Origin: Shewanella algidipiscicola
GTDB lineage: Bacteria > Pseudomonadota > Gammaproteobacteria > Enterobacterales > Shewanellaceae
Length of the DNA stretch: 64,000 nt
Reading direction: 5' to 3'
NCBI RefSeq assembly: GCF_003605125.1
Contig: NZ_QPQT01000002.1
Span: 287,576-351,575, forward strand
Below the pieces are notes generated by a model. The model was not told the DNA's origin. It saw only the letters and a program-made list of their open reading frames with translations, and made no database searches. Position 1 is the stretch's first letter. Each line of letters begins with the position of its first letter. A program made the position numbers and the translations under genes. This document shows, one piece after another, positions 57,681 to 64,000 of this stretch.

Positions 57681-59648
57681 TTAATCCTGTTGTACTAACG
57701 CAAACGTTAAGCGGATGCTTGTGCCTTGGTCGACACTCGATTGGATCTGCATTTGAGCATGATGTTGTTTGATTATCCTGCTGCTGACCGACAAGCCCAG
57801 GCCGCAACCGCCGTTATTTCTGCGCGTGGTAAAGAAAGGTTCTGTGATGCGTTTTAAGGTGGCGCGGTCCATGCCGCAGCCGTTATCGCTCACGGTGAGC
57901 AGCACTTGGTCTGCATCAACCTCGGTGGTGATACTGATAGCGCCAGTGTAAGGGTCGCAGGCGTGACAGGCATTTTGAATAAGGTTAATCAACACTTGGT
58001 GTAGCTGCTGGGCATCGCCGTTAATGAGTGGATCTGCTGGGCAAAGGTTGGTGGTGATTTGGTAGCTCTTACACTGGTTATTGGTTAAGCGCAGCGCCAC
58101 TTGCACCACATCGTTAAGGGCGATAGGCAGATGTGCTTGGGCTAAGTTGGGCAGAGCGTAGCATTTAAGATCGTTAACAATACGGCTGATGCGCGTGGCG
58201 GCCTCTTCAACCGTTTGACAGCTTTGGCCCATCTCGGCCATGGCATCGTTTGGTGCCAGTCCGGCAATGCGCCAAAATGGGTTGTGCTTTTGGTAGTGGG
58301 TTGCAGCAGGTGTTAGATCCTTGATTGCCGCGCTCAGCAGTGAAATGGCATGCACAATCAGCCCTGTGGGATTATTGATTTCGTGGGCAATGCCGGCCGA
58401 AAGCTCACCTAGGGAGGCTAGGCGGCTGGCCTCTTCGTTGGCCTGGCGCAACCTATGTTGCTCGGTGGACTCTTCGAGCAATATCACCACCTGATCGCTG
58501 GCGATCGGGTGGATCTGCAGTTGCCAAAACTCTTGCTGGTACTGCATGTCAGCCGTTTGTGACCGCTGCTGGGTCAGCACGGTATTGATCGCCTGTTTAA
58601 GGTCAAAGGGTTGGCCGTCGAGGTAATGAAATTGCTGATTAACGAGCAGCTCAATATTATTATCGTTACTCCACAGACGCTTAAGGTGCTTATCTATGAT
58701 AGTGACGCCATGGGGAATGCCATCGAGCACCGACTGAAACTGAGTCGAAATAACCGATATCTCCGCTTCGGCGCGCCGGCGCTGTTCTAACTCTTCTTTA
58801 AGCGCCCTTTTTTGGCGGCGTAGGCTCGCGCTGATAAATCCGGTGTAAATCATTCCGATAGCCGAGATAAGCGCCACTAAAATGGCCAGTGAAAACATGC
58901 GTTTTTGGGTCGAGGTTAAATCGACCTTTTCCCGCCCGGTGCCAAACCATTTGTTGACTAATTTGTCATATTCTCCCGAGAGTTTAAGCTGACGCAGTGC
59001 GTCATTAATCTGCTGCATTAATACGGTTTTTTTGCCGTTGCTGACAAAGTTAAAGGCGCCATAGATCAGCGCATCGCTGGAGCTTCTCACCGATGGGTAA
59101 AAGGGCAGCAGTCGCCGGGCGACAAAGTTTTCGGCTAACACCACATCAACCTGATCATCCATCAGTTGTTGAAAACCGGTTTCGTATAGATCGACATCGA
59201 TACGCTCAAACCGTTGCAGATGATCTGACAGATACACATCGACAAAAGCGCCTTTTTTAATGGCCACTCGCTTACCAGCGAGATCGCTCCAACTATTGAT
59301 AAGTGCTTTGCCTTGTAGGGTATAAGCCTTGGCGTGGGTGGAATAGATAGGATCCGATTGATTTAGCTCACGGCTAAAGTTCACCGGGCTGACTACGGCT
59401 ATCACATCGATATCACTATCTGGGTTGTGCACATCTGCGACCAGCTGCTGAAAGCTCTTACGCCGCACTATGATGCGTTTGCCCGTCAGTTGGCCAATTC
59501 TGTCCATGAGCTCAAGGTTAAAACCTTGGTCAACGCCATTGTTACGCCATTCTAAAGGGGCGGTATTGGAGTGTACGCCAAACACTATGCTCTCTTGGGA
59601 GAGCACTGGCAGCGAGGCGCAAATAAGGCAAAGTAGTATTAGTCTCAT
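57681..59648 (-). CDS. Sensor histidine kinase with periplasmic SBP domain
   Basis: 655-residue membrane kinase. A signal peptide (about 1-17) precedes a periplasmic binding-protein domain of SBP family 3 (20-240; 'VFGVHSNTAPLEWRNNG', 'GFNLELMDRIGQLTGKR', 'DLAGKRVAIKKGAFVDVYL'). One TM helix follows (about 251-276), then a PAS-like region (295-400), HisKA with His422 ('LGELSAGIAHEINNPTG') and HATPase ('NLIQNACHACDP', 'DNGCGMD', 'GGCGLGLSVSSRI'). It would sense an extracytoplasmic small molecule and phosphorylate the adjacent regulator. The ligand is unknown; an organic acid is suggested by neighbours. Confidence 0.9.
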   Translation of the reverse strand: MRLILLCLICASLPVLSQESIVFGVHSNTAPLEWRNNGVDQGFNLELMDRIGQLTGKRIIVRRKSFQQLVADVHNPDSDIDVIAVVSPVNFSRELNQSDPIYSTHAKAYTLQGKALINSWSDLAGKRVAIKKGAFVDVYLSDHLQRFERIDVDLYETGFQQLMDDQVDVVLAENFVARRLLPFYPSVRSSSDALIYGAFNFVSNGKKTVLMQQINDALRQLKLSGEYDKLVNKWFGTGREKVDLTSTQKRMFSLAILVALISAIGMIYTGFISASLRRQKRALKEELEQRRRAEAEISVISTQFQSVLDGIPHGVTIIDKHLKRLWSNDNNIELLVNQQFHYLDGQPFDLKQAINTVLTQQRSQTADMQYQQEFWQLQIHPIASDQVVILLEESTEQHRLRQANEEASRLASLGELSAGIAHEINNPTGLIVHAISLLSAAIKDLTPAATHYQKHNPFWRIAGLAPNDAMAEMGQSCQTVEEAATRISRIVNDLKCYALPNLAQAHLPIALNDVVQVALRLTNNQCKSYQITTNLCPADPLINGDAQQLHQVLINLIQNACHACDPYTGAISITTEVDADQVLLTVSDNGCGMDRATLKRITEPFFTTRRNNGGCGLGLSVSSRIIKQHHAQMQIQSSVDQGTSIRLTFALVQQD

Positions 59649-59788
59649 GGGCTTGAGTGTAGAGAATAATGGCTTAAGAAACTGTGCTGCACTGCGCGAA
59701 TTAGCAATCGGTGAAGTATTCGGTTGACTGCGGCATTACGGCGGTTGATGAAGGGTTATAAGCATAGTGATCTAGCGCAGTATGTGCC

Positions 59789-59832
59789 ATGCAAAATTGC
59801 ATATCTCACTTGCAAATTATGCAACTTTGCAT
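59789..59832. promoter_or_regulatory. Two ATGCAA-N2-TTGCAT dyads upstream of kinase operon and fccA
   Basis: ATGCAAAATTGCAT (59789-59802) and ATGCAACTTTGCAT (59819-59832) are perfect six-base-arm dyads whose centres are exactly 30 bp apart. A further TTGCA at 59810 partly overlaps. Helical phasing of about three turns suggests cooperative binding of a dimeric regulator, most simply the product of 56297-57676. They lie about 140 bases before the kinase start and 220 before fccA. Confidence 0.65.
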
Positions 59833-59980
59833 AGTGCATTTTACTGCTTGTGATTAAGGCTGCATTTCTTATTGAGACCTGAGCATCGACCTTGCTGTAG
59901 CCATCGGTATAGATAAAGATTAACTCGAGCAATATAAATGTCGGCCGCTGTGCAATGTGAGTGGGCGTCACTTGAATCAT

Positions 59981-59986
59981 TATAAT
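59981..59986 (+). promoter_or_regulatory. Candidate -10 box of fccA
   Basis: A TATAAT hexamer lies 62 bases before the fccA ATG. No good -35 stands 17 bases upstream; a TGTGA...GTCAC imperfect CRP-like dyad at 59956-59971 overlaps that place, so activator-dependent transcription is possible. Confidence 0.4.
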
Positions 59987-60047
59987 AATGAAAAGTTTCT
60001 AGACTTATAGCGTCATCGCCGTTGAGTGTGGAAAGGAGAGTATAAAG

Positions 60048-61844
60048 ATGAAAAAATTACAACTTGCAGTCTGTTTAGCCACGATTATGGGCACCACAGG
60101 ACTCATGGGCAATGCAATTGCCGCAGATAATCTAGCTGAATTTCACGCTCAAAACCAAGAGTGTGATAGCTGCCATACTCCAGATGGTGAGCTTTCAAAT
60201 GATAGCTTAACCTATGAAAACCAACAGTGTGTCGCGTGTCACGGCACCATGGCTGAAGTCGCTGAAACCACTAAGCACGAGCATTATAATGCTCACGACT
60301 CTCATTTCCCTGGCGATGTTGCTTGTACCTCTTGTCACAGCGCGCACGAAAAATCTATGGTCTATTGTGACTCTTGCCACAGCTTCGATTTTGACATGCC
60401 ATATGCGGAAAAATGGCAACGTAATGAACCGACGATTGCCGAACTCGCTAAAGATAAATCTGAGCGTCAAGCGGCACTTGCTAGCGCACCTCGCGATACC
60501 GTTGATGTAGTGGTTGTGGGTACTGGTGGTGCAGGCTTCTCTGCTGCCGTATCGGCTCACGACAATGGCGCTAAAGTCATCCTTATCGAGAAAGAGCCTG
60601 TTATCGGTGGTAATGCGAAATTGGCCGCCGGTGGTATGAATGCAGCGTGGACCGATCAACAAAAGGCTAAAAATATTACCGATAGCCCAGAGATGATGTA
60701 CAAAGACACCATGAAAGGCGGTCGTGATATTAACGATCCTGCGCTGGTAAAAATCTTAAGTTCACACTCTAAAGGATCTGTGGATTGGATGACCGCCATG
60801 GGCGCCGATTTAAACGATGTTGGCCGCATGGGCGGCGCATCGGCTAACCGTTCACATCGCCCAACTGGCGGTGCTGGTGTAGGTGCTCATGTAGTACAAG
60901 TACTTTATGATAATGCCGTTGAACGTAATATCGATTTACGTATGAACACCCGTGGTATCGAAATTCTTAAAGATGATAGCGGTAAAGTGAAAGGTATCCT
61001 AGTTAAGGGGATGTACAAGGGTTACTACTGGGTGAAAGCCGATGCAGTGATTTTAGCAACCGGTGGTTTTGCTAAAAATAACGAGCGTGTGTCTAAGCTC
61101 GATGCTAAGTTGAAAGGCTTTATTTCGACTAACCAACCAGGCGCTACTGGTGACGGTATCGATGTGGCAGGTAATGCTGGCGCGGCGATGAAAGATCTCG
61201 AATATATCCAAGCCCACCCAACACTGTCTGTAAAAGGCGGCGTGATGGTGACCGAAGCGGTACGTGGTAATGGCGCGATCTTAGTCAACCGTGAAGGTAA
61301 GCGTTTCGTCAACGAAATCACTACTCGTGATAAAGCATCTGCCGCGATTTTGGCGCAAACAGGTAAATCTGCGTTCTTAGTTTTCGATGATTCAGTCCGT
61401 AAGTCATTGACGAAAATTGATAAGTACATTGGTTTAGGTGTCGCACCCACGTCTGACAGCTTAGTTAAGCTAGGCGATATGGATGGGGTTGGCATCGACG
61501 GTAAAGCCTTGGCCGAAACCGTTGCTCGCTACAACAGCTTTGTCACTAGCGGCAAAGATGCTGATTTCGAACGTCCAAACCTGCCTCGTGCGCTGAATGA
61601 AGGTAACTACTACGCTATTGAAGTCACTCCAGGTGTTCACCACACCATGGGCGGCGTGATGATTGATACGAAAGCGGAAGTGATGAATGCTAAGCAGCAA
61701 GTGATCCCTGGCCTATACGGTGCGGGTGAAGTGACTGGCGGCGTACATGGTGCTAACCGTTTAGGTGGTAATGCCATCTCAGACATCATCACCTTTGGTC
61801 GTCTAGCAGGTGAAGAAGCTGCTAAATATTCAAAGAAAAACTAA
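60048..61844 (+). CDS. fccA: Periplasmic flavocytochrome c fumarate reductase FccA
   Basis: 598-residue precursor with a signal peptide of about 25 residues ('GLMGNAIA'). The N-terminal cytochrome domain has four CxxCH sites (CDSCH, CVACH, CTSCH, CDSCH). The FAD domain begins '[35 protein letters not shown]'. Active-site elements of fumarate reduction are seen: His in '[13 protein letters not shown]', the proton-donor Arg in 'EITTRDKAS', His in '[12 protein letters not shown]' and Arg in 'GANRLGGNA'. It takes electrons from CymA and reduces fumarate in the periplasm; it also acts as electron shuttle in Shewanella. AAGGAG lies upstream. Monocistronic with its own terminator. Confidence 0.96.
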   Translation: MKKLQLAVCLATIMGTTGLMGNAIAADNLAEFHAQNQECDSCHTPDGELSNDSLTYENQQCVACHGTMAEVAETTKHEHYNAHDSHFPGDVACTSCHSAHEKSMVYCDSCHSFDFDMPYAEKWQRNEPTIAELAKDKSERQAALASAPRDTVDVVVVGTGGAGFSAAVSAHDNGAKVILIEKEPVIGGNAKLAAGGMNAAWTDQQKAKNITDSPEMMYKDTMKGGRDINDPALVKILSSHSKGSVDWMTAMGADLNDVGRMGGASANRSHRPTGGAGVGAHVVQVLYDNAVERNIDLRMNTRGIEILKDDSGKVKGILVKGMYKGYYWVKADAVILATGGFAKNNERVSKLDAKLKGFISTNQPGATGDGIDVAGNAGAAMKDLEYIQAHPTLSVKGGVMVTEAVRGNGAILVNREGKRFVNEITTRDKASAAILAQTGKSAFLVFDDSVRKSLTKIDKYIGLGVAPTSDSLVKLGDMDGVGIDGKALAETVARYNSFVTSGKDADFERPNLPRALNEGNYYAIEVTPGVHHTMGGVMIDTKAEVMNAKQQVIPGLYGAGEVTGGVHGANRLGGNAISDIITFGRLAGEEAAKYSKKN

Positions 61845-61916
61845 TATTAAACATTATCTAATAATTAGTAACATCGTTCCAGTTTGACCTAAAGGTGGTA
61901 TGGATATCACCGCTAG

Positions 61917-61946
61917 AAGCCACAGCCCTCCCGCTGTGGCTTTTTT
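61917..61946 (+). terminator. Terminator of fccA
   Basis: AAGCCACAGC (61917-61926) pairs with GCTGTGGCTT (61933-61942), followed by T-run. Confidence 0.92.
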
Positions 61947-61989
61947 ATATCCATCCTTGATGGAGCGGGGCTGCTCAAGATGGGGTTTC

Positions 61990-62325
61990 CACCAAAGTTT
62001 GGTGGCCTTGGAATGAAGGTATGGCATTTTTTGTTTTGTCTGGGTAGTGGTTGGCGAAGTCTTTTTTGGAAAGTGTGTTTGAAGGTGAGCTTTTATGGCA
62101 ATCTATCACCTGCGGTGAGCGTATGTGTAAACACTTCTGCGACACGGTGAGTGAAGCGTAGCTTCGCGCTAACGAACGAGAGGCATGGACGCCGAACTGG
62201 CTTTTAGACATGGACGTTGTTCAAGCACTTCCATGTGGGCTCTGCGAAATCATCCATGATTTCGAAGGCCAAAAGCGCGCTTACACCTATCTCTAACTCC
62301 TCTTCGATTTAACTTCATTTGATAC
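61990..62325. repeat. Intergenic repeat, copy A
   Basis: About 335 bases sharing its left end (CTTGGAATGAAG near 62008) and right end (GGCCAAAAGCGCGCTTACAC from 62267) with copy B. Just before the right end lies the hairpin CGAAATCAT-CC-ATGATTTCG (62245-62264). The middle parts of the copies diverge. A leftward open frame inside (61975-62211) is probably not a gene. Confidence 0.75.
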
Positions 62326-62355
62326 GACTAGTGAGTTAAAGGTTAAAGTATTTTT

Positions 62356-62640
62356 GTGCCAAAGTGTGTTGGTCTTGGAATGAAGAACAATGACATTTGC
62401 TTGAGTAGCGGCTGGCTGCATTTTTATTTATTGAAAGTGATAAGGTCGAACCTTCACTGTTATAAATCGCCTGTCCGGCGGGGAAGTGTGCAAGCTCTCT
62501 TTTGGCTCGCTGTGAATATATCCCTATACGCTCCACGGCGGCATCCATGCCGCCAAGGGCCAAAAGCGCGCTTACACCTATATCTAACGCCTCTTCGATT
62601 TAGCCATATTTGATGTGAGTTGCTAGTTCAAAAGCTAACT
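62356..62640. repeat. Intergenic repeat, copy B
   Basis: About 285 bases in the same orientation as copy A, with the same ends (CTTGGAATGAAG near 62374; GGCCAAAAGCGCGCTTACAC from 62558). The hairpin here is GGCGGCAT-CC-ATGCCGCC (62537-62554): different bases, same pairing and same CATCCATG core. A leftward open frame at 62336-62563 is probably not a gene. Confidence 0.75.
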
Positions 62641-62769
62641 AGGTTCTGCCCCTTTATCGTTTAGTGCTGTTGCTCTATCGTAAATATATTTTCGGGTTTG
62701 CCTTAGATTTACTAATTTCAAATTAACTGTAAGGATGAATCAAAAAAGGTGGCCAGTTTTACTTAGTCA

Positions 62770-63228
62770 CTACCATGAATCAAATATATTTAAAAGGTAA
62801 CTTTCAAATCTATCCGAATCGCTAAAGCTAATTTGGCGTCCATCTTTATCGGTAGCAACCCATTTGTCTTTGAAAAAGCCTTTTGTTCCTTTCGTTATTA
62901 TCCCAAGTTTTTTCGATAACAAAGCAAGGTCATCGAAATTTGAATTTTTCTTTCTAGCCTTCTCAATTAGTCTTGTTAACTCTAGCAATCCACTATCTTC
63001 TTGATCTCTTCTAATAGCCTGCAACTGCTCCTCGTCCATTAGGGATAGAACTCTATATTTAATGTATAAGGACTTAGTTTTGCTATCATTGCCTTTTGAG
63101 TTCGCGATAGCTTTCACCCATAAAGGTTTAGATAGACTTCCTTTCTCGAGTTCGTCTGCAACAATTTCATACAATGCTAGTTCTTTACTACGACTTTCTG
63201 ACTTTAACCGCCTTATTTTATTAAACAT
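62770..63228 (-). CDS. AT-rich orphan hypothetical protein
   Basis: 152-residue, basic, soluble protein; the start at 63228 opens 'MFNKIRRLKSESRSKELALYEIVADELEKGSLSKPLWVKAIANSKGNDSKTKSLYIKYRVLSL'. The block LYEIVADELE...LWVKAIANSKGNDSKTKSLYIKYR is a short N-terminal motif shared by many otherwise unrelated bacterial proteins. Residues 100-152 are unique to my eye ('LGIITKGTKGFFKDKWVATDKDGRQISFSDSDRFESYLLNIFD'). Base composition is clearly richer in A/T than the core genes. It stands alone between intergenic repeats and mobile-element remains, so recent acquisition is likely. Function unknown. Confidence 0.6.
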   Translation of the reverse strand: MFNKIRRLKSESRSKELALYEIVADELEKGSLSKPLWVKAIANSKGNDSKTKSLYIKYRVLSLMDEEQLQAIRRDQEDSGLLELTRLIEKARKKNSNFDDLALLSKKLGIITKGTKGFFKDKWVATDKDGRQISFSDSDRFESYLLNIFDSW

Positions 63229-63385
63229 TATCTTCACCGTTGCACGCCACTGGTTAAAGTTTAATAGATCTAGAATTAAGGATGTAAGAAGACCCCCCCT
63301 CCAGAATCGCACTAACAATAATAACTCAATTGTAGCGAGGCAAACAAACTGTTCATGAAATAAATGCCATATATGGACGCTCCCG

Positions 63386-63420
63386 GTAGTTGACTAGAGA
63401 GTTGACTAGGACACCCATCG
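63386..63420. repeat. REP-like GTTGACTAG repeats, left copy
   Basis: AGTTGACTAG occurs at 63388-63397 and again at 63400-63409, the second running on into GACACCCATCG. The 22 bases 63399-63420 recur exactly at 63852-63873. They abut the left end of the IS remnant. Confidence 0.75.
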
Positions 63421-63851
63421 CTAGGGAATCCCCAGATAATTTCTTTTACAATCAATTAGTAGACACGCATGGTGCTGTTTGATCTAATCAATTTCGCCAA
63501 AAACAAACTAGAACAACACCATGCGTGACATTACAATACTACATGACTCTCTTAGCAATCAATGCTCTTCCATCCACAAAAAACGTCTTAATTCTCTTAT
63601 GGTTGCCACTAAATCATTACTAGATGGTGATCAACTCTCTTTGACCCAGCTAGGCCGTAACATCTCTGGTAATGTGGCACCTAAGCACAGTATCAAACGT
63701 ATTGACCGCTTGCTCGGTAATCACCACCTCAATAATGACCGAATGGCGATATATCGCTGGCATGCAATGCATCTTTGCGGTGCTAACCCAATGCCTATCG
63801 TGCTTGTCGATTGGGCCGATGTAAGAGAACAACTCCGCTTGATGACATTGC
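63421..63851 (+). mobile_element. IS10-group (IS4 family) left-end remnant
   Basis: 431-base fragment beginning with a left terminus CTAGGGAATCCCCAGATAAT that closely resembles the IS10 end. It carries the first about 110 codons of the transposase and stops abruptly at a copy of the 22-base repeat. The right end is missing, so it cannot move on its own. About 100 bases separate the left end from the transposase start, as in IS10. Confidence 0.8.
63464..63527 (+). promoter_or_regulatory. Hairpin sequestering the transposase start codon
   Basis: Bases 63464-63479 pair with 63512-63527 (16 positions, one mismatch), and the 3' arm contains the transposase ATG at 63521. In IS10 and IS50 similar structures block translation of read-through transcripts; the same role is inferred here. 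Confidence 0.6.
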
Positions 63852-63862
63852 GAGTTGACTAG
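63521..63862 (+). pseudogene. Truncated IS4-family transposase
   Basis: The first about 111 codons encode the N-terminal part of an IS10-type transposase: 'ILHDSLSNQCSSIHKKRLNSL', 'LTQLGRNISG', 'KHSIKRIDRLLGNHHLNNDRMAIYRWHAMHLC', 'MPIVLVDWADVREQLRLMTLR'. The last contains the first DDE-motif Asp region. After LMTLR, where IS10 goes on, the frame enters the 22-base repeat and stops three codons later. The second Asp and the Glu of the catalytic triad are absent, so it is inactive. Confidence 0.9.
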
Positions 63863-63873
63863 GACACCCATCG
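63852..63873. repeat. REP-like repeat, right copy
   Basis: Exact 22-base copy of 63399-63420 (contains GTTGACTAGGACACCC). It lies 63 bases before a RAYT-type transposase start, consistent with a REP-type element tied to that enzyme (inference). Confidence 0.75.
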
Positions 63874-63935
63874 TTAATGGCGCAGAAGTTAACCTTCGGC
63901 TATGCTTTGATTGAGCATTGAACAAGGAGGTTTTT

Positions 63936-64000
63936 ATGCCACGCCCTCGCAGAACTCAAATAAGTATCGAAGACACACCCTATTATCATTGTTGTAGCCG
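63936..64000 (+). CDS. RAYT-type (REP-associated, Y1) transposase, 5' end only
   Basis: Gene runs off the window. The 21 visible codons start 'MPRPRRTQISIEDTPYYHC' and match the N-terminus of REP-associated tyrosine transposases, HUH-type single-strand nucleases. AAGGAGG lies five bases before the ATG, a very strong ribosome site. The catalytic HUH and Tyr are outside the window. Identification rests on a short but distinctive stretch. Confidence 0.75.
   Translation, partial: MPRPRRTQISIEDTPYYHCCS

Noticed and set aside
60048..61844. Urocanate or methacrylate reductase instead of fumarate reductase
   Set aside because: N-terminal tetraheme domain and the full fumarate-reductase active-site set fit FccA; UrdA-type proteins have an FMN domain instead of haems.
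61975..62563. Leftward open frames inside the two intergenic repeats
   Set aside because: They follow the repeat sequence, share only the repeat-derived C-termini, and lack start signals.

Overview
The window reads as chromosome of a Shewanella-like gammaproteobacterium. Supporting this are a periplasmic tetraheme flavocytochrome c fumarate reductase (FccA type), an NrfBCD-like pentaheme cytochrome/FeS/NrfD electron-transfer operon, a Dld-type D-lactate dehydrogenase next to a lactate permease, and a long block of genes in the same order as minute 3 of the Escherichia coli map. Genus assignment is inference from gene content; no rRNA or tRNA gene was seen.

Layout. 1-5.0 kb: end of a SIMPL-domain gene, then a Fur-type iron locus (TonB-dependent receptor, divergent from two small membrane proteins and a PepSY membrane protein). 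5-8.4 kb: rluF and a three-gene amino-acid ABC importer. 8.5-16.2 kb: respiratory region with an nrfBCD-like operon and a DUF2726-like gene, bracketed by two paralogous LysR regulators, plus an MltC-like transglycosylase and a PAS-GGDEF cyclase. 16.5-24 kb: katG, then mpl, ubiX, hpt, yadG, yadH. 24-30 kb: two small genes and the lldP-dld lactate operon with a long regulatory region holding three CRP/FNR-like dyads. 30.6-46.3 kb: panC-panB-folK-pcnB-gluQ-dksA-sfsA-(pepB)-thpR-(GGDEF/EAL)-hrpB-mrcB, i.e. the E. coli order with two insertions. 46.4-48.5 kb: DUF1704 and DUF3581 genes. 48.8-54.4 kb: a compact three-gene operon coding for a 1223-residue SMC/MukB-like coiled-coil ATPase, a 217-residue MksE-like and a 406-residue MksF/kleisin-like protein, in an ATPase-first order and without a JetD-like nuclease. 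55-61.9 kb: a C4-dicarboxylate/fumarate module (DAACS symporter, response regulator, SBP-domain histidine kinase, fccA). 61.9-64 kb: accessory tail with two copies of an intergenic repeat whose hairpins keep pairing while changing sequence, an AT-rich orphan gene, an IS10-group remnant between 22-bp direct repeats, and the start of a RAYT-type transposase.

How it fits together. Lactate enters by LldP and is oxidised by Dld. FccA is a likely electron sink for fumarate in the periplasm, and its neighbouring sensor kinase and regulator may tune fumarate or dicarboxylate use. The NrfBCD-like proteins would link quinols and periplasmic cytochromes, but no NrfA or other terminal reductase lies in the window. 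The central block is housekeeping: pantothenate, folate, RNA polyadenylation, stringent response, peptidoglycan synthesis and recycling.

The best candidates for something not well described are the inverted-order condensin-like operon, a pair of ATGCAA-N2-TTGCAT dyads exactly 30 bp apart between the sensor kinase and fccA, a response regulator of sigma54-activator shape that has lost GAFTGA, and the covarying hairpin repeat family.
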